DNA from: Trichobilharzia regenti | Taxonomy: Eukaryota; Platyhelminthes; Trematoda; Strigeidida; Schistosomatidae | Direction of reading: 5' to 3' | Length of the DNA stretch: 64,000 bases | Assembly: GCA_944472135.2 (NCBI GenBank) | Contig: OX235263.1 | Span: forward strand, 34,401,379-34,465,378 | Part shown: positions 21,483-32,070 of the stretch, piece after piece | How the letters are laid out: each line of letters starts with the position of its first letter | Numbering within the stretch: position 1 is the first letter of the stretch | The notes under the pieces: model-generated | Seen by the model: only the letters and a program-made list of their open reading frames with translations | Database searches by the model: none | What the model was told of the DNA's origin: nothing | Made by a program: the position numbers and the translations under genes

Positions 21483-21890
21483 TCATACATTAAATGGGCC
21501 TATGATTTCTGAAACTCTTACATGGGAATTACCACTGGTATCAATTACAAACTCACTTAGTGTGTCATTAAGTGCCTTTTCAAAGGAGGCCAATGTGCTT
21601 GCTAGTCGCGTTTTCTCAGGTAGTTTGTTCCATATTTGGGAATACCTAACCAAGAAAAACTTTTGCCTGGTGGCTGTTTTACACGGTTCTATAGCCACTG
21701 TACCTTTAGTGGCGAAGTTTAAGAATAGCGTCCCAAAACCTTCAACGCTCAAATGACCTTGAACGCATGCTAGTCGTTGGCTAACGGTTCCTGTCATTAT
21801 CATAGCTGAAATATCAACCCTATTCATCAAATAAGGAGCAAGTTTCACCCAGATAACACTTTTATTACTGTTTGGACAATGTGTTAACAT
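21483..21890 (-). pseudogene. CR1-1 downstream C-terminal block
   Basis: The 135-codon frame is identical in translation to 45346-45753. It contains FATKGTVAIEP, RQKFFLVRYSQIWNKLPEKT, and ASTLASFEKALNDTLSEF. This is the usual CR1-type ORF2 C-terminal pattern of F..R....WN.LP......TL..F...L. It lies about 400 bp downstream of the apparent ORF2 end, separated by non-coding, telomere-like sequence. Confidence 0.75.
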
Positions 21891-21899
21891 CTCGTTAGC

Positions 21900-22020
21900 G
21901 TTAGGATAGGGGTTAAGGCGAGTATTGTGGTTAGGGTTAGGGTTACGGTCATTGTGTGCGTCGGTGGCACAATGGTTAGGGTTACGGTTAGGTTTAGGGT
22001 TAAGGTTAGAGTAGCGATTA
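21900..22020 (+). repeat. Interstitial TTAGGG-like array inside CR1-1
   Basis: Degenerate telomere-type repeats (GGTTAGGGTTAGGGTTACGG and variants GGTTAGG, TTTAGGG, TTAAGG) surround a 20-bp GTGCGTCGGTGGCACAATGG segment that equals the head of the local SINEs. The flanking CR1-1 sequence is continuous on both sides. The array recurs at 45220-45345 and, reduced, at 54060-54115. Confidence 0.85.
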
Positions 22021-22301
22021 GGAATAGATTTTTCGTTTATTTCAAGTTCTTTTATTATCCTTATTTCCCTTGTATGTAGTCGCCAATGCTCTTACTGGAA
22101 CCATAGTAACTAAACCGAGGGCTTAGGAGAGGACTACACAGCAAGAGAAGAGAGATGAACCATTCCCAAAACAGCACACCTTCAGTCACTTTGGTGAATA
22201 CATCTACAGAAACTAGTCCAAATTAGCAACTGATACTCTTCATCGCAACTGGAACGTATTTTTAAGTCATATCAGAGAAATATAATCCGTTTAATGTGTT
22301 T

Positions 22302-24035
22302 TCATGCATTTTCTTGTGAATATAAGTCATTTTTCGTGCAAAAATTCCTCATTTTTATGATTGGCTGCCTAAAGGTCACCCGAGCGTTCGCTTCCCTTGG
22401 GACGCTATTGTTGAACTTTGCCCCTTTAGTGTGTCTAAGGTTGTATCCTGTGTTACCTGAGAACCGAGCATAGTTAGCAGGGGTACACACTATTTGGTTA
22501 AGAAGCTTATAGAAGAGTACCAGATTTAATCGCAGTCGCCTTAACCATAATGTTTCTAGTCCCAGGATTTCACATCTGGTAGAGTAGTTTGTGCCGTTAT
22601 CGGTTCCGAGTACTTTTCTCGTGAAGTACCTCTGTACTCCTTCTACTTTCAGTTTGTCTTCTATGCGTGTACTACTAAATATGAATGAGCAGTAATCTAG
22701 GAGTGGGCCCACACAAACCTTGTACAGTAGTATTCTGGATTCGTTTCTGTAGAAGTTCCTGAGTAGGAAACCAATAAGCCTTCATGATTTCGACACTTGA
22801 TTCGAGATATGCTCTGAAAATGAAAGATTGTGTGAGTATTTCAATCCTAGGTCTAGCACAGATTTGAGTCTGGGGATTTTGTGGCCCTGAATTGTTAGGT
22901 TGAGTTCAAGGTTGGAACAGCCTATACAGAGCCATCCACACTTTTCAACATTAAACTCGGGTCTCCAGGTGTCACACCATCTATCCATTTTTGCTAATTC
23001 CTCATGTATGGAGTTCATAGTTGTGCCGATATCTGTATTTGTGCGAGTATATTTCACCTTCAAGTCATCTGCATACAGTATTGGCTTGCCTGTACTAAAA
23101 CATTCACATATACTGTTTATGTATATAATGAAAAGAAGGGGTCCCAATACACTACCCTGGATGACACCATCGCTGATTGGTCTAGGTCTGGAGGTCATTG
23201 AGCCAACTTTAGTTGTCTGATTCGTGTCATGGAGGAATGATTTTATCCAATTGTAGAGGGGGTTGCGTATCCCTAGTGAGCATAGCCTACCGACTAGCAG
23301 ACTATGTGGAACTCTGTCGAAGGCTTTCCTTATATCGAAATAGAGGATAATTACTAGCTCTCTCCTATCTCTTCTATAGGTGACTTCGTTGAAAAAGTCT
23401 ATATGGCAAGTGACGCAAGATCTTTTCTTGAGGAATCCGTGTTGAGACAGGTTGATGAGTTTATGTTTTAGAAAGTAGTCCGGCATTTGGTCCTTGATTA
23501 CTTTCTCCATGATCCTTGATATGACAGGTGTTATACTGATAGGCCTATAATTACATGCACTAGTTTTGGGCCCTCCTTTATGCTTAGGTAATATATATGT
23601 GTTTTCCCAAGTTTCAGGGTAGTTCCCAGTTACTAGTGAGATATTAAATATTCTAAGTAATAATACTATCATATCCGTACCACCGTTTTTGTATATGACG
23701 GATGGAATATCACCTATCCTACAACTACTGTTAGCTTTTAATGTCCTTACCGCCGATGCTATATTTTGTATATTAAACTTGATTTCACCTAACTTGTAGT
23801 TATTTTTGCAGGTTATGTCGAGAATTGGGGACGGATGTGCTTTGGTGTTATTGGAGAACCACTCACTCAGGAGTTTACCAATGATCTGGGGATCATCATA
23901 AATTATACCTTCGTGTTCTAAATGACTGATATTGTTTTCTTCACCCTTCTTCAGCCGTTTTTGTAAGATTTTGCAGAGTTCCTGGGTTTTAGAGGTGCCC
24001 CCTAGGGCTTTATTTTCCTCGACTTGTGCTTTCAT
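22302..24035 (-). pseudogene. CR1-1 ORF2 reverse transcriptase, copy 1
   Basis: The frame 24035-22782 encodes the reverse transcriptase: NYRPISITPVISRIMEKV, QHGFLKKRSC, LYFDIRKAFDRVPH, VIQGSVLGPLLFIIYI and the catalytic ILYADDLKV near 23050-23075. A TGA follows VSKS at about 22782. The same frame then continues as RLIGFLLRNF and GPLLDYCSFIFS..LGLETLWLRRLRLNLVLFYKLLN..VCTPANYARFSGNTGYNLRHTKG to 22302. The stop is shared with copy 2. The endonuclease is absent. Confidence 0.9.
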
Positions 24036-24045
24036 TTTATGTCTT

Positions 24046-24750
24046 TCATCTTAATTTAGGACGACGGTCGGAGGATTTGGAAGGCATGTTTGACCTAAAC
24101 ATCTGTTGGATGAAGTTGCATAACTCTATCATTGTAGGATCCTTACTCGAAATCTGGTTAGTCATCGAGCATATTTCGGGAACTGACCGTTTAGTTATTT
24201 CTAGAATCCTATCTGCAATAATAGCTAAGTCCTCTATTACAGCACCCTGAAGTGTCACAAGTATGGTCTGTACAGACTGTGGCAGCTTGGTTAAGAAGAG
24301 TTCTCTAAACAGTCTTTCGTCGAACTGACTTTGGCCGGCGATTTCTTTCATTCCTGTCAGCATGCTCACGGCTGACTGATCTCCTAACTCGATGTTACGA
24401 AATAATTCGTCCAGACGTTGTCGGTCCGTGAGAACGTGTCTCTTGAGGAGGGATGCTTTGAGCAACTCGTACGAGTTACTTACCTCGGGACTCAACATCT
24501 GTGATGTTACGTACTTGCTGAATTCCCGCGGTAGGGTGTGAATAACTGCAAGTAACTGTGAACGTTGATCGGTTATCCCATGCTCACAAAAATCTGCCTC
24601 AGCTAGCAGAAACCACGTTTTAGCATTATCCGGCCAGTATGGTACGAGCTGAATGGTTTTATGAGTTGAGCGGATACGGATGACCTTGGGACTAAGATCA
24701 CTCATGACGAAAATTATGTCGAATAATATATGGTACAAGAACAAATACAA
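24046..24750 (-). pseudogene. Gypsy-1 gag, N-terminal part
   Basis: The minus-strand frame probably starts at the ATG at 24705 (MSDLSPKVI). It contains LVPYWPDNAKTWFLLAEADF, a typical Ty3/gypsy capsid start, then ELFLTKLPQSVQTIL. It is cut off at DRRPKLR by the CR1 insertion, and continues at 19960. Gag would form the virus-like particle; here it is split. Confidence 0.85.
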
Positions 24751-24818
24751 AATGGAACGAACTCACCGGGATTATCTGCTTATTTGTCGTAGATGAAGTT
24801 CTCGGTTGGGCTCACCAG
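24751..24818 (-). other. Gypsy-1 leader and putative primer-binding site
   Basis: Immediately after the 5' LTR on the minus strand the sequence reads ACTGGTGAGCCCAACCGAG, a plausible tRNA primer-binding site by position. The matching tRNA was not identified. Confidence 0.5.
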
Positions 24819-25119
24819 TTTAGAGGTTGACGGAATTCTCTTACACAGCCTCTAACTTATTAGTTCTCGCATACCAACAACAAAGCAAAAGCCAATAATT
24901 GATCGTCCAAGTATGATCGTGATATATTTCAGGACCAAAACAAGCCGTCGGACTAACGCTTAGCTAACTAGTGATCGTGCACGTGACACGACGAGGTACC
25001 AAATGGCGGGGATACTTGACCGGAAGCCTTCAGCTAAACAAGTCGACTTAAACAGTGGTGGGCGGCATCCAATGAGTGATTGCTGTGGTCAATAATTTTG
25101 GGAATTATTTACCGCTACA
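24819..25119 (-). repeat. Gypsy-1 5' LTR
   Basis: It pairs with 17602-17901. The minus-strand start is TGTAGCGG, and the outer flank is ACGT. Confidence 0.85.
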
Positions 25120-25123
25120 ACGT

Positions 25124-25559
25124 ATTTCCTAGTACTTCTTCATGTTTATTAATGTGCATAGACTTTGTGGCTACTCGATGCTCACAACGTAAAACCAAAA
25201 GGTACTTGCGAAGAGCATGATCATGTATTATAGCCGTAGTCAAATTTTAAAATTGTGTCAAGATAATATGACCTTTTCACAATAACTCATATCTGTAATT
25301 GTATATATTGTTGGATTTATATGTTCAAGTTGGCCCAAGTCAGTGAGTCTATGATTTTGGTATCATTTTAGTTAACTGTGCTTAACTGTATTGCATTTTG
25401 TTGCATTGTATTGTTGTTGTCGCTTTTTGCCCTTTTTGCTGTGAATTATTTTCCTTTGCTGGTGTTATTCCTATTGTTTTATTCCTTGTTATCCGATTTT
25501 AAGGGGAGCAACCCACAAGGTCGCTTCTCTCTAAACTTTATCTTAATGTAACAATTCCT
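25124..25559. other. No recognised feature
   Basis: Spacer between gypsy-1 and the RTE-A fragment; no motif or shared repeat noticed. Confidence 0.4.
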
Positions 25560-26822
25560 TTCTCAGGCGTGAGGCTACCAACCTCACCCTGTAAACAAAG
25601 TTGCTACAGAAACTTCGGGACGATGAATCTCCTCGCGCCAAAAGAAAGAGTCTGTGTGGGGACATGGAACGTCCGCACTATGTATGAGGCTGGCAAAGCT
25701 GTCCAGATCGCAAGCGAGATGAAAAGATACTGGGGGTATGTGAAAGCAGATGGAACGGGAATGGATTCAGCAAATTGTCAATGGGTGAGTCAGTGATCTA
25801 CCCCGGTCTCCCAGAAGATAACCACACGCACACCGAAGGCGTGGCTATCATGATGTCACCAACGGCAGCGAAAGCCCTGATGCAATGGGAAGCGATCTCG
25901 TCCAGGATAATGACCGCCAGATTCAACTCCATAGGAAGGAAAGTATCAATCATACAATGTTATGCACCCACAAACAATGCAGACCTCGAAAAGAAAGAAG
26001 AATTCTACAGACAATTACGGGCAACAATGGACAATACTCCAGCTGGTGACATTAAAATACTGATGGAAGACATGAACGCCAAACTTGGACCAGACAACAC
26101 AGGAAGGGGACTCATCATGGGTAGAGAAGCTCTCGGAAAAATGAATGAAAATGGAGAACTCTTCGCCGACTTCTGCACCTTCAACGAACTAGTGATTGGT
26201 GGCAGCGTATACAAACACAAAGATATCCACAAGGCTACATGGGTGTCACCAGATGAGAGAACCAAAAACCAAAGTGACTTCATCTCAATCTAAAGGAAGT
26301 GGAGGCGCAGCCTACTGGACACAGAAGTAAGAAGAGGAGCAGACGTTGGCTCAGACCACTATCTCGTACAAGGGACAATCCAAATCAAACTAGAAGCTTT
26401 CAGAGACGGAGGAGCTGCAGACAGACCACAAGCCAAGTTCAACACTCAAAAACTGAAGGACCAAGATACAAAGGACACCTTCATTGCAACAATAAAGGAC
26501 AAAGTTGAGACACAGTTCAACACTAGCGTAGAGGTCGGCGTCGAAAAGCACTGGGACAACTTGAAAACGGTGTGGTGTCAAACCTGCATGGAATTTCTAG
26601 GCAGAAAGAAGAGACAGGACAAACAGTGGCTCACTACGGACACTTGGAAACTAATAGAAAGGAGAACGACAGTGAAACAAAAGATTATCGAGTGCACTGA
26701 CGAGTAACAAAAACAGCAGCTGAATGCAAGCTACAATACACTGAACAAAAGAGTGAAGAAGAGTGTCAGGGAAGACAAAAGAAAATATTATGAATCCCTG
26801 GCAAATGAAGCGGAACAAGCTG
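25560..26822 (+). pseudogene. RTE-A retrotransposon, 5' part with endonuclease (3'-truncated)
   Basis: The start (GTGAGGCTACCAACCTCACC, 25570) matches the RTE-A 5' untranslated region. Coding begins MNLLAPKERVCVGTWNVRTMY at 25623 (apurinic-endonuclease-like; the asparagine of TWNVRT is present), then shifts frame near 25735-25790. It runs GESVIYPG..GVAIMMSPTAAKALMQWEAISSRIMTARFNS..IQCYAPTN..GDIKILMEDMNAKLG to a TAA at 26291, with the frame open again as GADVGSDHYLV beyond it. GDMN is altered to EDMN. The sequence stops matching RTE-A at about 26822, before the reverse transcriptase. Confidence 0.88.
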
Positions 26823-27536
26823 TGAAATCATCGTCATCAAGGTCTGACTCCGAATTGTGTGACGATGATGGTGCCGTGAAGAAGCTTGTACTTGCTACCA
26901 GTAAGCCATTGTTGAATAGAGTGTCACAGACGACACCGCAGTTTGTGCAGAAGAACAGAGTTTCAGTTTCAGAGTCCAGTTCTGACTCCACAAGTTTACA
27001 AGGTATTACTAGTCAGAGTGAAGGTTTAAAAGCTTTAAGGATTTGTGAGGAAGAACCCAAATTGTCTACTGCTGTTATTAAACAGTTTGTGAATGATGAA
27101 TTTGATCATACAAACGGAGGTAAATTGGATATTTTCATCAGTGATCATGATAGTGAACTTTTGTCTATGGTTGATCATGACGAGATGAACGCCTACTACT
27201 CCTGGATTGAACAAGGATTCTGTACGACTCAATCGTGAAATAGAATTAAAGGCAGATGCAGTTGCAGAAGGTATGGATACTTGTGAGGCTGTCAGTGAAA
27301 GTGATAAACGTGTACCCACCTGTCATCAAATGCTAGTGCTAAACCTGAGCTAATAGTAAAAGACAGCAGTGGTGGTAATCCTGCAGTTAGACAACCTTCT
27401 AAAAGCCGAAAAACAACAGCTTCTGATGCACCGCTAAGTTCGTCAACTTGTATCCCCCAGTCGTCGTTAGTGTTGTCATCCTCAATGAAAGGGACGCTCA
27501 TGAACTCACATGTCTTATGCTATTATTAGTCCATTT
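26823..27536 (+). pseudogene. Unidentified serine-rich, acidic coding-like segment fused to RTE-A
   Basis: The RTE-A frame continues without a break into KSSSSRSDSELCDDDGAVKK, then SVSESSSDSTSLQGITSQSEGLKALRICEEEPKLS (as two blocks) to a stop at 27236. Shifting frame once near 27215 gives LNREIELKADAVAEGMDTCEAVSESDKRVP. Shifting again near 27320 gives SSNASAKPELIVKDSSGGNP..RQPSKSRKTTASDAPLSSS to about 27530. Three consecutive open stretches with similar low-complexity, charged composition suggest one former ORF of at least 230 codons with two indels. I do not recognise the family. It could be a captured host exon, a processed pseudogene or a gag-like ORF. Confidence 0.5.
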
Positions 27537-28579
27537 GAAAAGACGAAAGATATTGGTCAGTTTAGTGAGGATAAGCCAACTGTAAGTGTTAAATTGACTT
27601 GCATGAATAAAGGCATTTCAAGTTTCAAATTACTATTTGAATGTTATTATCTTTGACGTAAATTACTCTGTTTCTACGCTTGGTTGTTCAGATAGGTTGT
27701 ATGTTTTTTAGTCATCTATATTCTACGATACAATGACATGAGCGTGTTACTATTCAAAGTTGAGGATAAAGGCGATGGGACGAGGTCAGCAAACGAACTC
27801 TGCGACAATTTTCCAACCTAGGGCGTCAACCTGAGAATGGTTGCAGGCGTACTGGTGTAAGTCCTGCAAATCTTCAAGGGAACTACATCGAGACATGATC
27901 TGCGAGGTTATGCTTACTGTTTGTATATATGTATGGTGTGTCATATCAATTGGTAGTTTTTGATTCATTGTGTTTACTTGTTGTTTCCGAGCTTTGCTGT
28001 ATTGCATAATTATGTTAAATTGTTCATCGTGCATACTTCTGAAGTTGTTTCGAGTCTTCTACATCCGTGAATGAATTGACTGATGTTAAAGACAGCAGAT
28101 GGGTCGTATACGCCGGAGAGGCTATTGCTGTGAATGACATGCACACGGAGATAATGATTAGCTGTGGTCGCACGCGCTGGAGAGGAAGAGTGTAGACGAC
28201 TGAGGCTCGCATACCTCACCGTTACTAGAACTGAGACAGGATGACTGACAAGCGATTTCAGTAGTAATTGGTGGTGAGTAGATACGAGGATGTGCGTAGA
28301 GTATCGTGAGGTGGTGCTATGGTCACGTTGCATTCTGCAAGAGTCATTCTAGCAAGTGTCGATTGTGTTGCAAGAGGATGTGTCAAGAGGATGCCTTTAA
28401 CTGGAAGGCGTAGGTCGCCGCCGACGAGTGTAATTGTGCTGTGAGTATGCTTGTGGTGTGTTGGCTTTTCTGTTTGTTTTCCATTTCAGCTTTGTCCGTG
28501 TGACCCAGGTTCTCGCACTGGCATCCAAGTCAACGTGTATTGGTCGTGATGGAAAAAAGGAATGGATCCGTATTTTGCG
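27537..28579. other. No recognised gene
   Basis: Minus-strand frames at 27786-28034 and 28010-28333 are open but carry no motif I can assign. Their composition gives no strong coding signal. The rest shows nothing. Confidence 0.4.
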
Positions 28580-28584
28580 GGGAG

Positions 28585-28943
28585 TGTCAATGTAGTTGAA
28601 GATTGAACGATCAATTCATGATTGTTTTCTCAAACGCAACTCATCCATATTTTTCGCGGTAGTCATCAACCAAGGAGCCATCGTCCCATCGGCCACTTTT
28701 CTGTAGGAATTTTAAAAATCTATCAGAATTATTATCGTGATTTATTGTTATAGCATTCATTCTTAGACCCAACTTGATGGTTCGTTATATGTTGTCGTAG
28801 GAATAAACGATTCTTGCGTCGCCAATCAGTGTTCTGGTTTTCGCGTTGGTTAATACAAAGCGTTCCTGAAAGTCTTCGAGGGACAGCGTGAGGTCCAGCG
28901 TAGGAAGTGCTGGACATAGGCAGTTTATGGAAATTGACTGACA
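28585..28943 (+). repeat. Gypsy-2 5' LTR
   Basis: It starts TGTCAATGTAGTTGAAG and ends GACTGACA, 359 bp, and matches the solo LTR at 17093-17451. An AATAAA-like AATAAACG lies near 28802. No 3' LTR partner was found downstream of pol, so the element is truncated or deleted at its 3' end. Confidence 0.85.
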
Positions 28944-29290
28944 GGCGTCTTATCAGATAACCCCAAAGGTCACATAGCATCTGATAGTGTGACATCGTGT
29001 CGTTCCACACCCTCGACAGACACACCGATACTCACCGCCATTGCAGAGTTAGCGGTAAGTATTGACAATTTGAAAACTAATAGTTCTGTTAGACGAATCC
29101 AGAGACGGAGTTCACAAGCAAGGTCACCATCACGACGACGATCTCTGTCATGACTGAGTTCCCACTCGTCTTCTCGGGACAGTAATATATGTTGTTATCA
29201 CAAGAAGTTTGGACGCCATGCCCTGAAATGTGTAAAACCGTGCAGCTTTAGCGAAGCCAATCAGGCTCAGGGAAACGTCTCAGCCAGACA
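28944..29290 (+). pseudogene. Gypsy-2 gag, C-terminal remnant
   Basis: The frame reads IAELAVSIDNLKTN near 29045-29085, then an arginine/serine-rich stretch with a stop. CCYHKKFGRHALKCVKPCSF follows near 29190-29250; this is the same variant Cys/His knuckle as gypsy-1. The N-terminal capsid part is absent, because the LTR is followed almost directly by the end of gag. An internal deletion has removed about 600 bp or more. Confidence 0.75.
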
Positions 29291-32054
29291 GTGATGGCGA
29301 AAGCTGTTACTGGCGAGCAAACAAGTCGCCTTTTCTATGTGAAGGACAAAACTTCAGACACCTTATTTCTGGTAGACACAGGAGCAGAGGTTAGCGTGAT
29401 CCCTCCTTCACTATCCAGGCGATCTACACGGACACCCGGAAAACTGTCTCTCCGGGCAGCCAACCACACAAGCACACAGACGTATGGAGAACAATCCTTT
29501 ATACTGGATCTAGGTTTACGTCGGCGTTTCACATGGATTTTCATAGTAGCCGACGTCGGTCACGCCATCTTCGGAGCTGATTTCTTAAGTAATTTCAACC
29601 TGTTAGTTGACGTCAACAATAAAAAACTGATTGATCACAACACCCAACTAAAGATTCATGGAATTACCTCCAATTACTCAGTCTATAATATCAGCATCGA
29701 AAGACCAGCGGATTGCACTTTTTCCGCCCTACTCCATCGTTTCCCCAAAAATAATTAAACCGTCGTATAACATCGAGGACGTCCCTCATACAGTCACTCA
29801 CAAGATTGTTACCACGGGTCAACCAGTTCGTGCTCGTCCTCGTAGATTGCCCCGGACAAATGAGCAGCAGCCAAGGCAGAATTTGAACACATGGTGCAGC
29901 TCGGCATCATCAGACCCTCCAATCGTCCTTGGTCTTCGCCCTTACACATAGTGCCTAAAGCTGAGCATGATTGGAGGCCATGTGAGGATTATCGACATTT
30001 AAACAACGCCACAGTTCCTGACCGTTACCCGATTCCCAACCTACATGATTTCTCCCTGACATTACATGGAAAAACCATTTTTTCTAAAGTAAACTTTGTC
30101 AGGGCCTATCATCAAATACCGGTTGCCCCAGAGGATATCGAAAAAGCGGCCATCATCACACCTTTCGGTTTGTTTGAGTTTCTGCGCATGCCATTTGGTC
30201 TAAGGAACGCCGCCTTCCAACGTTTCATGAATCAGGTCACACAGGGTTTGCATTTTGTATTTGTATACATCGATGACGTCTTAATTGCTAGCTCGTCACC
30301 TGAAGAACATACAGATCGCCTCACCATCTTATTTCAGCGATTTGAGCAATATGGCATCGCCATTAACCCCAAAAAGTGCATATTCGGTGTCTCCCTACAC
30401 AGTTTCTGGGACACCACATAACCGCAAATGGTATTAGGCCTACGGAGAGTCTATCGAAAATTTCCCCGAACCAGATTCACTCAAGAAATTCAGACGTTTC
30501 TTGGGGATGTTTAATTTCTATCGGCGTTTTATTCCTTCGTGTGCCTCCATCGTCCAACCTTTAACTGATCTCCTCAAAAGTGATCCTAAAAAGTTTCAGT
30601 GGTCAGCGTAAGCACAGGAATCTTTTTGCAACGCTAAAGACGCTTTATCCAAAGTCACTATGCTGTCCCATATCAACCCCGAAGCATCCCTTATTTTGTG
30701 CACAGATGCCTCCCAAGTAGCTGTGGGGGAATTATTACAACAGAAGATGAAGGGTGAAGTCACCCCACTTGTTTTCTTTCCTAAGAAGTTAGAACCGGCT
30801 CAGACACGTTATAGCACTTTTGGGAGAGAATTGTTGGCTATATATCTTGCAGTTAAGCATTTCGGTTACCTACTACAGGGTCGGCATTTCACTATTTTTA
30901 CTGACCGAAGGCCCCTGTGTCATGCTTTCACTGCTGCACTCGATAAACACTCCCCCAGAGAAGCCAGACAGTTGGAATGTATCTCACAATTTTCAACCGA
31001 CATTCAGTACATTAAAGATGACGCAAACGTGGTAGCTGATTCTCTTCCAAGAAGTGAAATAAACCAGCTTCAAACTTCGGTAGACATCAGTCTTGACCGT
31101 ATGGCTCAATTACAAAGAGATGACGTTGAACTCCAAACTTGACGCTAAAACTCTTCCTTACAGCTCAAGGACGTGCCTATTCCCTTATCAGATGCAACTA
31201 TAGTTTGCGATGCATCTACCGGCACTAATCGTCCGTTTGTTCCTCTCAGTTGCCGAAAAGCTTTGTTTGAACACTCACATTCACTTTCTCACCCTGGAGT
31301 ACGCGCCACGGTCAGACTGATCAGCGAACGCTTCGTGTGGCCTAGAATGAGCTCTGACATTCGAAGATGGGCACGGGAATGTCTCCAATGCCAATGTTCC
31401 AAAGTACACCACCACACTATTACAACTCCGAAGACGTTTGATTTACCGGACAAGAGATTTCAGCATGTCCATGTAGATATTGTGGGACCATTGCCATTGT
31501 CAAGAGAATATACACATATCCTGACAGCCATCGATAGGTTTACTCGTTGGGCTATTGCATGCCCCCCAAACGATATATCTGCTGAAAATGTTGCTTTGGT
31601 TTTTCTCGACCGTTGGGTGTCAAACTACGGTGTACCAACTACTATTACATCCGACCGAGGTCCTCAATTCCAATCGACACTGTTTCGCGAACTAACGAGA
31701 CTTCTGGGAGTGAAACATATCTCCACAACAGCCTATCATCCGGCAGCGAATGGTGTAGTGGAAAGATTCCACAGACAACTGAAAAGCTCCCTGATGGCGC
31801 AGAATGATACATCTAAGTGGAGTGAATACTTACCTTTGATTTTACTTGGTATCCGATCTACTATCAAAGAAGATTTAGGATGTACACCAGCTCAACTTGT
31901 TTATGGCACCAACCTAACCTTGCCTGGACAGCTAGATCCCTCAGCCGACTCAACGGACGTGAACATTGCTGACTTCACCAACCGATTAACTAGACAAATG
32001 CTTCAACTTCAACCAACAGCACCTCGACAATCTCCACGACGAGATCAGATCAAC

Positions 32055-32067
32055 AAACGTCTTCAAA
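32055..32067. repeat. Target-site duplication, left
   Basis: AAACGTCTTCAAA in gypsy-2 pol is repeated perfectly at 32533-32545. Joining the flanks restores the pol frame, so this marks an insertion of 465 bp (32068-32532). Confidence 0.9.
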
Positions 32068-32070
32068 TTA

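Larger units (their letters stand above)
19961..24045 (-). mobile_element. CR1-1 non-LTR retrotransposon, copy 1 (5'-truncated)
   Basis: The minus-strand element enters gypsy-1 gag. The sequence 24045-20225 is collinear and almost identical to 38693-47030 on the plus strand (minus the gypsy-3 insertion). It starts inside ORF2, so the endonuclease is lost. It holds the reverse transcriptase, a TTAGGG-like array and a second CR1-type C-terminal block, and ends in an ATT-rich tail at 19961-19980. TAAAT at both junctions (near 24055 and 19955) may be the target duplication. Confidence 0.9.
17602..25119 (-). mobile_element. Gypsy-1 LTR retrotransposon, deleted and interrupted
   Basis: Two LTRs of about 300 bp (17602-17901 and 24819-25119) flank gag and pol remnants on the minus strand. 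The 4-bp sequence ACGT borders both outer ends (17598-17601 and 25120-25123), which I take as the target duplication. The order on the minus strand is 5' LTR, gag N-terminal part (24750-24046), CR1 insertion (24045-19961), gag zinc-knuckle part, protease, reverse transcriptase, deletion, pol C-terminus, polypurine tract, 3' LTR. RNase H and integrase are missing, so it is non-autonomous. Confidence 0.85.

Noticed and set aside
21900..22020. Chromosome end or assembly end suggested by TTAGGG repeats
   Set aside because: The repeats are degenerate, flanked on both sides by continuous CR1-1 sequence, and recur inside another copy.
27786..28333. Minus-strand overlapping ORFs as a host gene
   Set aside because: They are short, without motifs or splice support, and no homologous block occurs elsewhere in the window. 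The evidence is too weak to annotate as a gene.
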